In this document: positions 34,805 to 46,874 of the stretch, in pieces
How the letters are laid out: the number at the start of each line of letters is the position of its first letter
Numbering within the stretch: the first letter of the stretch is position 1
Source: Cepaea nemoralis
Lineage: Eukaryota; Mollusca; Gastropoda; Stylommatophora; Helicidae
Direction: 5' to 3'
Assembly: GCA_014155875.1 (NCBI GenBank)
Contig: JACEFZ010006323.1
Location: 277,501 to 341,500 of the forward strand
Length of the DNA stretch: 64,000 nt
Translations under genes and position numbers: made by a program
Notes under the pieces: generated by a model
What the model was told of the DNA's origin: nothing
What the model saw: only the letters and a program-made list of their open reading frames with translations
Database searches by the model: none

Positions 34805-34919
34805 ATTAATCAGCGCTGATTCAGTTAAACAAATGCTATTTCAGACTGGTGTGTCCTGTACGGAGCCTCAAGATCTTGACTTGTTCTTCTCGGTTGAGTT
34901 GGTAACATCGCATCATCTT

Positions 34920-35445
34920 CATGGTGGCCTGTAGTCTTAGTGGCCAAGGGGTTACGGACGCAGGTCATAATTCACATACCGCGTTCGAAAAATAGCTGCG
35001 GGCGATTCGGCAGCAGACCGTCTTGCGTTAGTTTTCATGAAATGGATTGAGTGCCGGTCGTTGAGAAAGTAATGGCAAACTACTGAACGTAAACTCCCCC
35101 CCTCCCCAAAAAAAAAGAAAGTCGCTTAAAAGTCTGGGAGTCTCCGTAGTCAAGCCGTCTGACTCGGGCTCCGAAGGTTGTGGGTTAGATTCTGGTCCGC
35201 GTCCTTCGGTTCACGCGTGCATTTTTCCGGAGACTCCTAGGGATCGTCGCTAGAGCTATGGAGTTCGTGCTTTGTGCGACGCTTTCGGCAGTTCGTTGCG
35301 GAAAGAGACTGAGCCATATGGGATAAACCCTGGTGCAATGAAGTCGACCCTGTCGTAAACTTGCCAAGACACCACATACAGCCAAAATATGTTGGGGTTG
35401 AGTGTGACGTCCCGTAAAGTATATGCAACTAACTTATTTTTATGG
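34920..35445 (+). mobile_element. SINE family C interrupted by SINE B
   Basis: Left part 34920-35095 has the head (CCAAGGGGTTACGGACGCAG), CCGCGTTCGAAAAATAGCTG and body to CTACTGAACGTAAACT. The body resumes at 35354 (CGTAAACTTGCCAAGACACC) and ends TGACGTCCCGTAAAGTATAT. The 8-bp CGTAAACT is present on both sides of the insertion. Confidence 0.85.
35096..35353 (+). mobile_element. SINE family B nested in SINE C
   Basis: After a C-rich/A-rich start comes GTCGCTTAAAAGTC at 35121-35134, head GGGAGTCTCCGTAGTCAAGC, degraded B-box GGGTTAGATTCTGG, body GATCGTCGCTAGAGCTATGG, end AATGAAGTCGACCCTGTCG. Flanked by the 8-bp duplication CGTAAACT. Confidence 0.85.
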
Positions 35446-35654
35446 TGGTCTGGATGCTAAGATGTTCAGTTGGTTCTTTAATTGCTTCTTATAATCTCTT
35501 GGCCTCATCACAGGCTATGTCTATTTCAGACAGAGGTAGTCTTCCACCTTCCTTTGCCAATCTGTCCGCTTCTTCATCTCCAGGTAAGTTGCACTAGAAG
35601 GGTATCCACTGTAATACAACCTTTCTGGATTTATAGCATTCTTCACATCAACAT

Positions 35655-35955
35655 AAAATGTCTTGCCAGCTGGCGTAGGATCTCATGTCTCTCCACAGAT
35701 CTCGGTATTTGGTGTTCTGGATAAACTCTGCTGATGATATTCATCCATGCCACAGTCTCAGTCCATCCACCATAATTTTTCTTGATCTGCTCATCTTCCC
35801 CTCGATCTTTCCAGTCGTCATGATGTTCTCCAATGCCTCTCTTCTCATCACAAGACCATAGAAAGCTGTTTGTCTCATTTTTATTGTTGAATATAATGTT
35901 CTAGTTTCATTAGCACAATCTGATAGCATCATATGATAGTTTATTTCCGGCAACC
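35655..35955 (-). mobile_element. LINE 3' fragment
   Basis: Minus strand is open over about 70 codons: TAFYGLVMRREALENIMTTG, then GLRLWHG, continuing GISSAEFIQNTKYRDLWRDM and ASWQDI. This is the most intact copy of the (GAT)n-tailed LINE's C-terminus in the window. Confidence 0.8.
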
Positions 35956-36177
35956 GTTGTTAGTTACGATGGCAGCCCATGGAGTTCGGCCAAAGATTCT
36001 TCACATTGCGCTGCTGTTTAGTCTATTAGTTCTGTACTCTTTCATCTCTTCAATACTGGAATAAGTTAATTCGCATCATGTGTGTAGAAACATCTTTATA
36101 TTTTTCTATCAACATTTCTGCTGCATGTTTCAGGGTCTCTATTGCTGCTCTTAAGTTACAGAAACTATAAGTTAAAG

Positions 36178-36445
36178 TTAGTTGCATATCCTTTACAGGA
36201 TGTCGCAGTCAACACCAGCATTTGTTGCTGTCGTGATCTCTTGGCAAGGTTACGTTCAGCAGTTTTACAGAAACTAAGCCTGAGAAATAAATTCACACAT
36301 ATTGATTGGCATTAAAGGTATAGGAGCCGGTCGTTCAGAAAGCAATGGTCAAACTACTGAACGTAAAATTTGCCCAGGAATCATGAACAGCGAAAAATGT
36401 TGGGGTTGACTGCTACGTCCTGTGAAGGACATGCAACTTTTAAAA
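36178..36445. mobile_element. Head-to-head pair of SINE C fragments
   Basis: 36178-36270 is the 3' part of SINE C on the minus strand (TTACAGGATGTCGCAGTCAA). 36330-36445 is the same part on the plus strand (GGAGCCGGTCGTTCAGAAAG, TGAAGGACATGCAACTTTT). Together they form an imperfect inverted repeat. Confidence 0.75.
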
Positions 36446-36699
36446 AATATTGTCAGAAACAGAAAGAAATAAGATTAGAGGGAAGACAGACAGTATAAAT
36501 ATAAGGTATTAAGAAAGGCTTTTGGAAGTAAAGGAGGCGGGAGTGATCTGACCACATGTCCAAACGTGTGCCTATTAAAACTATGAGTCTAGAATCATAT
36601 GCTCCAAACACCTAATGCGTGAAACAGGGACCTTTACTTAGTTATTACTATTTATTACTCACCTGAACCCACAACTATGTAATAGGAACATGATTCCTA

Positions 36700-36960
36700 C
36701 AAATCCACTCCGTCTTCTTATAGCCCATGCCGTGTAGCGTTGATGATCATGTCTGTCCACAGCCTTCTGTCTCGTGTGCTGCCAATCAATTCTGATACTG
36801 ATGTTCCTCCGTGCTATGATGACAACTGTCCAGCATCTTCTTCCCTGGTCTCCTCCTGCCTATCTTCCACTAAAGCTTTCCAATTGTGACGATATACTCC
36901 ATCATTCCCGTTCTCATGACTCGCCCAAAGAATGGGAACTGTCTTTGTCTGAAGTAAGTA
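36700..36960 (-). mobile_element. LINE 3' fragment
   Basis: Minus strand with frameshifts shows FGRVMRTGMMEYIVTIGK followed by a decayed GRP.R/W.GGI.I tail ending near ATGATCATC. RTE-like LINE C-terminus. Confidence 0.55.
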
Positions 36961-37062
36961 ACCAGTTCTTCTTTCTTTTCCCCCTAAATTCACTTAAAGA
37001 GTACTACAGGCAGTGGCCGACTGTCTAAACATACTGGTTGGCAGGAGACAATGCTACTAAAG

Positions 37063-37341
37063 CAGTGGTTCTTATCCTTTTTTGGCCCGTGCCGCGCTTC
37101 ACCATATTTTCAGAACATCATTTCCCCCTTTTGTATTTCCTCCCTATAAACGTACTTCAGAAGGGTGAGACGTACAGAACCGTACAGTATGAAGGGAAAA
37201 ACAATACCAAGTAATCGGTCCTTGTATTAACGCAATCTTGAAATAATCTTAATTCCCCCTCTTCCCCCCGGAAATCCTAAAATTTCCCACAGGGGGAGGG
37301 GGGGGGGGGGGTGGAAATTCTCCACCGGTTGAGAACCACTG
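37063..37341. mobile_element. hAT-type MITE, copy 2, with perfect 8-bp target duplication
   Basis: Ends CAGTGGTTCT... and GGTTGAGAACCACTG. The flanks are TACTAAAG (37055-37062) and TACTAAAG (37342-37349), an exact 8-bp duplication as hAT transposases make. No coding capacity. Confidence 0.9.
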
Positions 37342-37377
37342 TACTAAAGGGACATTAAACATTTATAACCTAATGCT

Positions 37378-37625
37378 TGCCGGTCTCTCTGGCCGAGGGG
37401 TTACAACACTTTCTCCGTAATCCCGTTTATCACGCAGAGTCTCGAAGCGGGCGAGAGCTGGAAGCGGTTCGACCCCCGCTGGTGACATGCGGGATAACTG
37501 AGCCTGCCGCTCAGAAAGCAATGGCAAACTACTGAGCGTAATCTTGCCAAGAAATCAACAGACAGCTGAAAGATGCTGCTGTTGACAGCGATGTCCTGTA
37601 AAGGATATGCGAAAAAAAAGAAAAA
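37378..37625 (+). mobile_element. SINE family D, copy 2
   Basis: Head GCCGGTCTCTCTGGCCGAGG, TTCTCCGTAATCCCGTTTAT, B-box-like GCGGTTCGACCCCCGC (best preserved here), body AAGCAATGGCAAACTACTGA, CTTGCCAAGAAATCAACAGA, end GATGTCCTGTAAAGGATATG plus A-tail. Confidence 0.85.
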
Positions 37626-37748
37626 AAAAACTTAATGCTTAATATTTAACGGCTGTCCATTTCAATAGGGTCCACTTGCCATCAAGTAAGCCGATGCCCT
37701 AGACAGTCCGCCATTGCCTATAGGCCTCAGAATTGTATAATAAATAAG

Positions 37749-37749
<1 letters not shown>

Positions 37750-37827
<78 letters not shown>
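37750..37827. repeat. (AT)n microsatellite
   Basis: About 78 bp of pure AT repeat. Confidence 0.98.
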
Positions 37828-38832
<1,005 letters not shown>

Positions 38833-38943
38833 ATTTATTGGTTGTAGTTAGAACAACCTTAGATAAACGAAGACCAACTTACAAAAAGCATTAGAAAGAG
38901 CACTTGAAAGATCTTTACATCTTCCCCAACAATTAACTTGGGT

Positions 38944-40742
38944 AAATGGAGCGGCGGCAGCAGCATCAGCAGAAGAAGGAAAAGGAGGAGTAGGAGCTGG
39001 GAGGAGGAAGAGGGAGGTGGAGAAGGGAGGAGTAGGAGGGAGGAAGAGATAGGCGGAGAGAGGAGGAGGAGGGAAGAGGAGGGAGGAGGAAGGAGGAGGA
39101 GGAGTAGGGAGGAATAGGAGGGAGGAGGAGGGATTAGGAGGAGGAGGAGAGAGGAGGAGGAGGTAGGAGAAGGGAGGAGGAGGGAGGAGGAAGGAGAAAG
39201 AGGAGGGAAGAGGAGGGAGGAGGAAGGAGGAGGAGGAGTAGGGAGGAATAGGAGGGAGTAGGAGGAGGAGAGAGGAGAAGGAGGTAGGAGAAGGGAGGAG
39301 GAGGGAGGAGGAAGGATGAGGAGGCAGGAGGAGGAGGCAGGAGGAGCGAGGAGGAGGAGGAGGGTAGGAGGAGGAAGAGGGAGGGGGAGGAGGAAGAGGG
39401 AGGAGGAAGGAGAAGGGGAGGAGGGAGAAGGAGGGAGGAGAAGAACGCAGGGGGAGGAGGAGGGAGATGGAGGAGCAGAGAGGAGGAGGAGAGAGGAGGA
39501 GGAGAGAGGAGGAGGAGGGAGGAGGCGGAGGGAGGAGGCGGAGGGAGGAGGTGGAGGGAGGAGGCGGAGGGAGGAGGAGGGAGGAGGAAGAGGGAGAAGG
39601 ATGAGGGAGGAGAAGGAGGGGAAGGATGAGGAGGGAGGAGGTGGAAGAGGGAGGAGGGAGGTGGAGAGAGGAGGAGGGGGAGGAGGTAGGAGGAGGAGGA
39701 GGTGGGATGAGGGGGAGGACGTAGGAGGAGGAGGAGGAGGGAGTAGTAGGAGAGAGGAGGAGAAGGGAGGAGGAAGGAAGAGGAGTGATTAGGAGGAGGG
39801 AGGAGGAAGAGGGAGAAGGAGGAGGGAGAAGGAGGAGGGAGAAGAAGGAGGAGGAGGAGGAGGGAGGAGGAGGAAGAGGGAGGAGGAGGAGGGATGTGGA
39901 GGGAGGAGTTAGAGGGAGGAGGAGAGAGGAGGAGGAGGGAGGAGGAGAAGGGAGGAGGATGGATGAGGAGGATGGAGGAGGAGAGGGAGGAGGAGGGAGG
40001 AGGAGGAGGGATGTGGAGGGAGGAGGAGGAGGGAGGAGGAGAGAGGATGAGGAGGGAGGAGGAGAAGGGAGGAGGAGGGATGAGGAGGGAGGAGGAGAGG
40101 GATGAGGAGGGAGGAGGAGGGAGGAGTAGGAGGAGGAGGAGGTAGAAGGAGAAGGGAGACAAAGGGAGGAGAATGAGGAGGAGGGAGTAGGAGGGATGAG
40201 GGGGATGACGTAGGAGGAAGAGGAGGGAGGAGTAGGAGTAGGGAGGAATAGGAGGGAGGAGGAGGGATTAAGAGGAGGAGAGAGGAGGAGGAGGGAGGAG
40301 GAGGGAGGAGGGAGGAGGAGGAGGGATGTGGGGGGAAGAGGAGGGATGAGGTAGAGGAGGAGGAGAGAGGATGAGGAGGAAGGAGGAGGAGGGATGAGGA
40401 GGAGGGAGGAGGAGAGGGAGGAGGAGAGGGAGGAGGAGAGGGAGGTGGAGAGGGAGGAGGAGAGGGAGGAGGAGGGGGAGGAGGGAGGAGGAGGAGGGAG
40501 GAGGAGGGATGAGGGGGAGGACGTAGAATTAGAAGGAGGGAGGAGGAGGGAGTGGGAGGAGAGAGGAGGAGAAGGGAGGAGGAAGGAAGAGAAGTGATTA
40601 GGAGGAGGGCGAGGAGGTAGGAGGAAGAGGGAGGAGGTAGGAGGAAGAGGGAGGAGGAGGAGGAAGAAGGAGGACGAGGGAGGAGGGAGAGGGAGGAGGG
40701 GGAGGGTAGGAGGAGGAGGAGGGGAGGGTAGGAGGAGGATTT
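38944..40742 (+). repeat. 1.8-kb GGA-rich polypurine tract
   Basis: Almost pure purine on the plus strand, mainly GGAGGA with A- and T-containing interruptions. Simple composition creates a stop-free frame of over 600 codons rich in Pro/Ser/Leu on the minus strand, which is not a gene. Such tracts can form triplex or (GGA)n quadruplex structures. Confidence 0.97.
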
Positions 40743-40795
40743 TAACGCATATGCCTGTAGACAACTGCAGCGAAAAGGTGGGTCTGTCTATCTAT

Positions 40796-41485
<690 letters not shown>

Positions 41486-41736
41486 CAGGATATATACTAA
41501 ATGTTTTCCATAGGTTAAAAAGGACAACATACAGATATACATAGTTAATGTTTTGCATAGATTGAAAAGAACAAAAAAAAATACATACTTAAAGTTTATG
41601 CACGGGTTAAAAAATAGGACAAAATAAAAACACAAACACTTAATGTTTTTGCATGGGTTAAAAAAAAAAACGACACCATAACAACACACATACCTAATAT
41701 TTTTGCATGGATTAAAAAGGACAACATAAAAACACA

Positions 41737-42845
41737 CATGATCATCATCCAGTACCTTGCCGGCTGACGTGGGCGATCATGCCTCTCCACAAATTACGAT
41801 CTCCGACGTCATGGATCAATTCGTGTGTTGAATCCCTTCCGTGCCATGACATAAGACTGTCAATAAATGTCTCACGTTGTCTTCCTCTATATCTCTTTCC
41901 GAAAATCTTTCTGGTTGTCACAGCATGTTCCAGTTTTTGTCTTCTCATAACGTGGCCAAAAAAGATGACTGCGTCTTTCTCATGTATGTATTAAGTTGTC
42001 TTTGCGACTCAGCTTCCCTTAAAACGTCCTGATAGCTCATTATGGCTGTTCAAGTAATGTTCAGAATTATTCTATAAAACCACATCCCCAAGACTTCCAT
42101 AGATTGTTTCGCCTATTTACTAATTGTCCAGGATTCGTAGCCGTATGTTTAAACCGGTTCTATGTAACACACAAGAACTCTTTTTCTAACTTTCAAGGAC
42201 AGTGACTTATTGCACAAAACGTTCTTAATTTGATAGAATGCAGTTTTTGGTTATATTCTCGTGAGTAACGTAACCTGCGCAAGAATCGGTACAGGTTCTC
42301 GCGGCTTTGGTAACTTACGGAGTATGCGAGCCGGTCGCTCAGAAAACAATGGCTACTGAAACTACTGAGCGTAATCTTGCGTAGTACACCAACAGCAGCT
42401 GAAAAATGCTGATGTTGACTGCAACGTCCTGCAATTGATATGCAAAAAAAGAAAAAAAAGTTATTGCTTGTCCTATTCTGCTCCTTATCTCAGTGATACA
42501 TCTTCCATCTCATGTTATCCATGTGTTTAGATATTTGAATTTCTGCACTTGCCCCAACATAACGTCCTGTACTTTAATTGCAGATTTAGGCACAACATGT
42601 TTCTTTGATATCACCATGACTTCTGTCTTTCTATTATTCAAACTAAGGCCCGTATTTTCACTTTCTACAACCACTGTATCTATCATTTCCTGTAGATCGT
42701 TCTGACTTGTTGCTATCAAGACGGTGTTATCAGCATAACGTAAGTTATTTATATTATGTCCACCAACCGGGATCCCTAACATATTTTCTGTAGATCTCAT
42801 TATATATTCACTCTACAATGAGAACGAATCATGAGACAATATAAA
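41737..42845 (-). mobile_element. LINE RT remnant with (GAT)n end, interrupted by SINE D
   Basis: Minus strand: RT segment at 42800-42510 with NINNLRYADNTVLIA (catalytic box YADN, second D lost) and KTEVMVISKKHVVPK. C-terminal tail at 41948-41745: MRRQKLEHAVTTRKI, FIDSLMSWHGRDSTHELIHD, MIAHVSRQGTG, then a GATGATGAT end at 41737. A SINE D copy occupies 42245-42462. Confidence 0.8.
42245..42462 (+). mobile_element. SINE family D, copy 3, nested in LINE
   Basis: Starts within the head (TATTCTCGTGAGTAACGTAA), then GGTAACTTACGGAGTATGCG, GAGCCGGTCGCTCAGAAAAC, ACTACTGAGCGTAATCTTGC, end GACTGCAACGTCCTGCAATT with an A-rich tail. Confidence 0.75.
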
Positions 42846-43371
42846 ACATTGTCTGACGCACTTCTTTATAAAACAGACATACTTAATGTTTTTTGCATGG
42901 GTTAAAAGTAAGAACAGTATATGAGGATACATATGTAATGTTTGTAAATGGGTTAAACAGGGCAGATTTAACGATACATACTTAATAATTTTGCAAAGGT
43001 ATTTTCATTTCATTACAGGACAATATATAAACATTCAAATTGAAAGCTTTTATTTTGAAAGCTTATTAAAAAGTACATAATATAAGGATACATAGTCCAT
43101 GTTTTTGCATGGTTTAAAACAGGAAAATTTATAAACATACATACTCTGTGCTTTTGCCAATCATTGTGAAAAGCAAATCCATATATCCGACTTTGAATAG
43201 TTTTTCTTTTTTCATCGACCTGTTCGTAACTTTGAGATTGCCCCGACGTTGCCAGAGACGGTATTTGTGAGGCTGTAGACACGTCATTCTGATGTCATAA
43301 TACCCGGAACTGATGTTGTGTTCAGTGTTGGGGGATCAGCTACCACACCATTACCACCAGACTGAAAATAG

Positions 43372-43715
43372 AGTTGGGTAAAGTATTCACAATTGCTTCA
43401 CAAATATAACACAAGTACAACGTATGATTTACGCAATTGGTTTGATTTGGTTTTGGATTAAGGATAATTTCTTTTCGGCATGAATATATTCATAAGTGCT
43501 CATATCTCCTCCTAGAGATCTCAAAATAACTGAAATTAGAGTTGGGGAAACGATTCACTACTACTCCACAAAGATAGCAAAAATACACACGTGTCAGACG
43601 CTGTAATTGGTTTAGTTTAGGTTTGGATTAAGGATAATCTCATTTGGACACGGATATATCCATAAGAGCTTCTATCTCCCTCTAGAGATCACACAAGGAG
43701 ATTCTCATTACATTG
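43372..43715 (+). repeat. Tandem duplication of about 175 bp
   Basis: Two diverged copies sharing AGAGTTGGG.AAA..ATTCAC, GTAATTGGTTTAGTTT, GGATTAAGGATAAT, and CTCCTCTAGAGATC. About 80% identical by eye. Confidence 0.75.
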
Positions 43716-43849
43716 CACGAACTCATGTTAGACTGGATCGATTTGGGAACCCATGTAAATGTTAAGAAAAACCCCACCTAGATGGGGGTTCTAATGTCAT
43801 TACTACCTAACAGTTGGTTGTGGGTCCTTATTCATGATGTGGGTTGAAG

Positions 43850-44600
43850 AGTGGGTTGAAGCTCCGGAAGACATGACGGGCTGGCACAATGTAATAGTAA
43901 CACTGGGTCGTGGGTGCAGAGAATGGACGGCGGGCTGCACAGAGTTTGAGGTGCACCAACTGATCCAGAGCAACAAACACCGAGGTGACACAGATCATCT
44001 ACACCGATGGGTCAGTGGTGAGAAACACTGGGGCTTTATTGCAAAGGCTAATTGGTGAGTCTTGAAAAAGGAGAGTCTGGCATATGAGACTACGACCTCT
44101 AGCATGAGAATGGAGGTGGAGGCAGTAACAGCGGCATTCCCGTGGCTAGAGGTGAATATTGCAACACACACTGTATTCACTACTGATTTAAAGATATGCT
44201 TAGTAAGGTGGAGACGGGAATGTTTCGTGTGGAATGGCTATTGTCACTTCAGAGGTCACAGATTGTAATAATTGTATGGATATTTTGCCCTGGCCATGCG
44301 GGAGTGCGAGGGAATGAACAGGCTAGCAGGGAATGCACCTCTTGGTGGTAGATTGCCTATGTAAAAGGGGGAGGTGGTCGTGCGCTTGTGAGACCAGGTG
44401 AAGAAGGCGGGGGAACAGATTGAGAACCCATATATGGAAAGAATGAGATTGTGGGGGATGGGCAGGGGTTCTAGAAGAATCTCAACACTGAGAGGGAAGA
44501 CCAGGAGAACCTTTCATCAGATAGCGGTTGGAACGATTAGTACTATGACTCTTCACTGGCGAGGAGACCGAGCAGGTATGGGAATGTCCTGAGTGCAGTT
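43850..44600 (+). mobile_element. LINE RNase H domain remnant
   Basis: Frames give TDHLHRWVSGEKHWGFIAKA (decayed YTDGS..GWGF start of RNase H), YETTTSSMRMEVEAVTAAFP at 44080-44145 (second catalytic region), FTTDLK, then CPGHAGVRGNEQASRE near 44288 (HAGV.GNE). This order is the RNase H found at the C-terminus of I/Jockey-group LINEs. A stop at 44056 and a frameshift separate the parts. The segment after it (IENPYMERMRLWG, RISTLRGKTRRTFHQ) recurs on the minus strand at 53500-53712. Confidence 0.75.
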
Positions 44601-44624
44601 ATGTCGGTTCGTAACCCAGCTCAA

Positions 44625-44735
44625 CATACAGGATTTTGCAATCAACCCCAGCATGTATCTGCTGTTTATGATTTACAAGACAATTTGTATGTTCAGCAGT
44701 TTGCCACTTCCCCATGAACAGACGACATTTTGTTG
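44625..44735 (-). mobile_element. SINE family C fragment
   Basis: TTTTGCAATCAACCCCAGCA and GTTCAGCAGTTTGCCACTTC match the 3' part of family C in reverse. Confidence 0.55.
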
Positions 44736-44770
44736 TCATTTTCTGTTATTACGTTCGGTTTAGGAGAGGG

Positions 44771-44788
44771 GCGGGGGGGGGGGGGGAA
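44771..44788. repeat. Poly-G run
   Basis: Interrupted G homopolymer. Confidence 0.9.
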
Positions 44789-44884
44789 AGGGGCTCTTGA
44801 ACCTAAGGAATTAAGGCCACCTAGCTAGTGCAGTCATCGCGAACAGAGCAAGTTAGCGTTTTCATTTTGCCTCTCACAGAAAAA

Positions 44885-44978
44885 AGCCCTTCACCTTACC
44901 GAGGTTTTGAACTCGAGTCTCTCAACTTGGAGCCAACAGTTCTAGTCACTCGGCCAGTCGCTCCTCACGGACGACGCC
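44885..44978 (-). mobile_element. tRNA-like SINE head (class II tRNA type)
   Basis: Minus strand: GCGACTGGCCGAGTGACTAG has an A-box-like TGGCCGAGTGA and, about 45 nt on, B-box-like GAGTTCAAAACC. The spacing suggests a Leu/Ser-type tRNA ancestor. It lacks a clean acceptor stem, so it is a SINE head or tRNA pseudogene, not a working tRNA. Confidence 0.45.
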
Positions 44979-45365
44979 CATTCCCTCAATATCAACACAC
45001 ATCGATCCATTCTGATATGATCTGCGGCTGATTTCGAACGTTCGATCTGATGTTTCGGTGAATTGCGCAACAGCATTCACTAAACCCTAAGCCACGGGCT
45101 TTGACTCATTAAAGCGTTCATTCATAAACGACATAGAGTCACTATCTGGGCCAAATATTTCCAATTATTCCAGGCGGGAGTTCTCGTGTGCACAAACTAA
45201 GCAGTGAAACTGGCTTACATATAACTATAATAAGATAACAAGGATGTGAACAAGGATTGTGCCAAGCTAATTATGGAAATTACTGTAATGGAAAGACACT
45301 TGGACAAGTCAATAGTATTTTTGTTTGTACCTATGACGATTATTGAGAGATGATGATAGCTAGGG

Positions 45366-45373
45366 TGATGCGG

Positions 45374-45424
<51 letters not shown>

Positions 45425-45780
45425 GTGAGGGGGGGGGTGTTGGTGGGAGAAGGAGAGTTGGACAGTTAGAGAAAGGAGGAAGAGATGAGAGAAAGAGATT
45501 GACAGCGAAAGGAGAGTGGGACAGTTAGAGATAGGGGGAAGAGATGAGAGAAAGAGATTGACAGCGAAAGGAGAGTGGGACAGTTAGAGAAAGGGCGAAG
45601 AGATGAGAGAAAGAGAAAGAGAAGGGCAGAGAAAGGAGAGATAGAGAGAGCGTGAGAGAATAGAAATGGCCAAAACAGCGCTGTGAAGTGGAAATAATAG
45701 AGAGCGACAGAGAGGCAAAGGAGAGAGGTGGAGTAAGAGGGAGTGAGAGCTAGTGAGAGAGAAAGGTGGAAGATCCCAAT
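45366..45780 (+). repeat. GA microsatellite, poly-G and a 50-60-bp purine-rich repeat
   Basis: (GA)n at 45379-45412, G-rich run to 45438, then three copies of GAGAGTGGGACAGTTAGAGA with AAGAGATGAGAGAAAGAGAT. Confidence 0.9.
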
Positions 45781-45847
45781 GTCATTCAAAGGACTTGCAA
45801 TAATGACAATATTTCTGACAAATTGCATAGAACAGCACAAACAGTCA

Positions 45848-45902
45848 ATAAGGTCTGAGGTTGATTGTAACGTCCTGTAATCGCCATGCAGTTAACTTTT
45901 TG
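45848..45902 (+). mobile_element. SINE C 3'-end fragment
   Basis: GGTTGATTGTAACGTCCTGT and ATGCAGTTAACTTTTT correspond to the SINE C/D 3' end. Confidence 0.5.
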
Positions 45903-46004
45903 TGTGTCTTCTAGTATCTCACATAAATATCAATTGCGGAGCCTTTTCAGGCAACCAGGAGATCTCAGCTCCTGCCAGATATTTGCTCACATCAACTGTA
46001 TTTG

Positions 46005-46290
46005 GGGAGGGGTGTGGCTGAGACATTATGGTGTCCGCCTCAAGTTCATGAGGTGCAGGGTTCGTTCCCAGACGCGGATCCAACGAAAGACTTGTCCAAC
46101 CCACAACAAGGATACAGATAGTAAACTTGTATATCTCTATTTTCCTGTAGCTGTGTCGTTTGTGTTTGTTTTATGTTTTTCTGTGCTGACGAAGGCTTCC
46201 GCCTCAATGTCCATGTTGTTACATGTGATCGTCTTCTAGTAACGCTTACCGTTGAATTCTCGTTTTTATGTGATTCATTCACTGTAGCTT
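46005..46290 (+). mobile_element. tRNA-headed SINE/retroelement with hammerhead-like motif
   Basis: Head GTGTGGCTGAGACATTATGG (A-box-like TGGCTGAGACA) and B-box-like CAGGGTTCGTTCCCAG. Body ends with GTGCTGACGAAGGCTTCCGC, CTCAATGTCC at 46187-46217, resembling CUGACGA, stem II, GAAAC of a hammerhead with GAAA decayed. Confidence 0.5.
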
Positions 46291-46367
46291 AGGCCAGGTA
46301 GTATTCTCAGAAACCAATGGTATTTAACGATACTACATGTCTTTGATCTAATACATGGTGTCAAAAC

Positions 46368-46750
46368 AGTTAATTGTATATCCTTTACAGGACGTCACAG
46401 TCAGTCCCGGGATGTTTTTTGGCTGTTTGTGATTTATTGGCAAGTTTACGTTCAGTAGTTTGCCATTGCCGACTTCGTGGCTTAGAGGTTATAACTTTTC
46501 TCCGTAATCTCGTATACTCTCGTCGGTAACGTGATGACGGTGAGAATCAGCAGTGGTTCGAAACGCATCGGTAACTTACGGGGTATGTGAGCCGGCCGCT
46601 CAGAAAGCAATGGCAAACTACTGAGCGTATTCTTGCCAAGAAATCAACATACATCTGAAAGATGCTGGTGTTGACAGCGATGTCCTGTAAAAGATATGCA
46701 AAATAAAAAAAAAAAGTTTGCCATTGCTTCATGAAAACACAGTGAGATTG
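46368..46750 (-). mobile_element. SINE family C interrupted by SINE D
   Basis: 46368-46469 is SINE C 3' part in reverse (TTTACAGGACGTCACAGTCA; GTTCAGTAGTTTGCCATTGC). It resumes at 46715 with AGTTTGCCATTGCTTCATG. The 13-bp AGTTTGCCATTGC is present at 46457-46469 and 46715-46727. Confidence 0.9.
46470..46714 (+). mobile_element. SINE family D, copy 4, full length with exact 13-bp target duplication
   Basis: Head CGACTTCGTGGCTTAGAGGT, TTTCTCCGTAATCTCGTATA, B-box-like GTGGTTCGAAACGC, body AAAGCAATGGCAAACTACTG, CTTGCCAAGAAATCAACATA, end GATGTCCTGTAAAAGATATG, A-tail of about 13 A with one T. Flanks are the exact 13-mer AGTTTGCCATTGC. Confidence 0.92.
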
Positions 46751-46874
46751 GGTAATTAGCCATTTCGAATAAAGGAGAAACACAGACGGTTAAATGCGCA
46801 TATGCTAAATCAGCTGGCCATCGTAAAAAAAATAGGCCGTAAGCTCGCCACGCTGGCAAGACTGTTAGGAAAGA

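Larger units (their letters stand above)
41490..43165. repeat. About 60-bp minisatellite split by a LINE
   Basis: Units with TTAATGTTTTTGCATGGGTT, AAAA and ACAACATAAAAACACA occur at 41490-41736 and again at 42846-43165. The interval between is a LINE remnant, so the array was probably continuous before that insertion. Confidence 0.75.

Noticed and set aside
38848..40764. Stop-free frame of 638 codons, Pro/Ser/Leu-rich, minus strand
   Set aside because: It is the translation of a GGA/TCC microsatellite. Other frames of the same tract are also open and there is no domain.
44885..44978. Functional tRNA gene
   Set aside because: A- and B-box-like motifs exist but no clean cloverleaf or acceptor stem could be paired by eye. 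SINE head is more likely.
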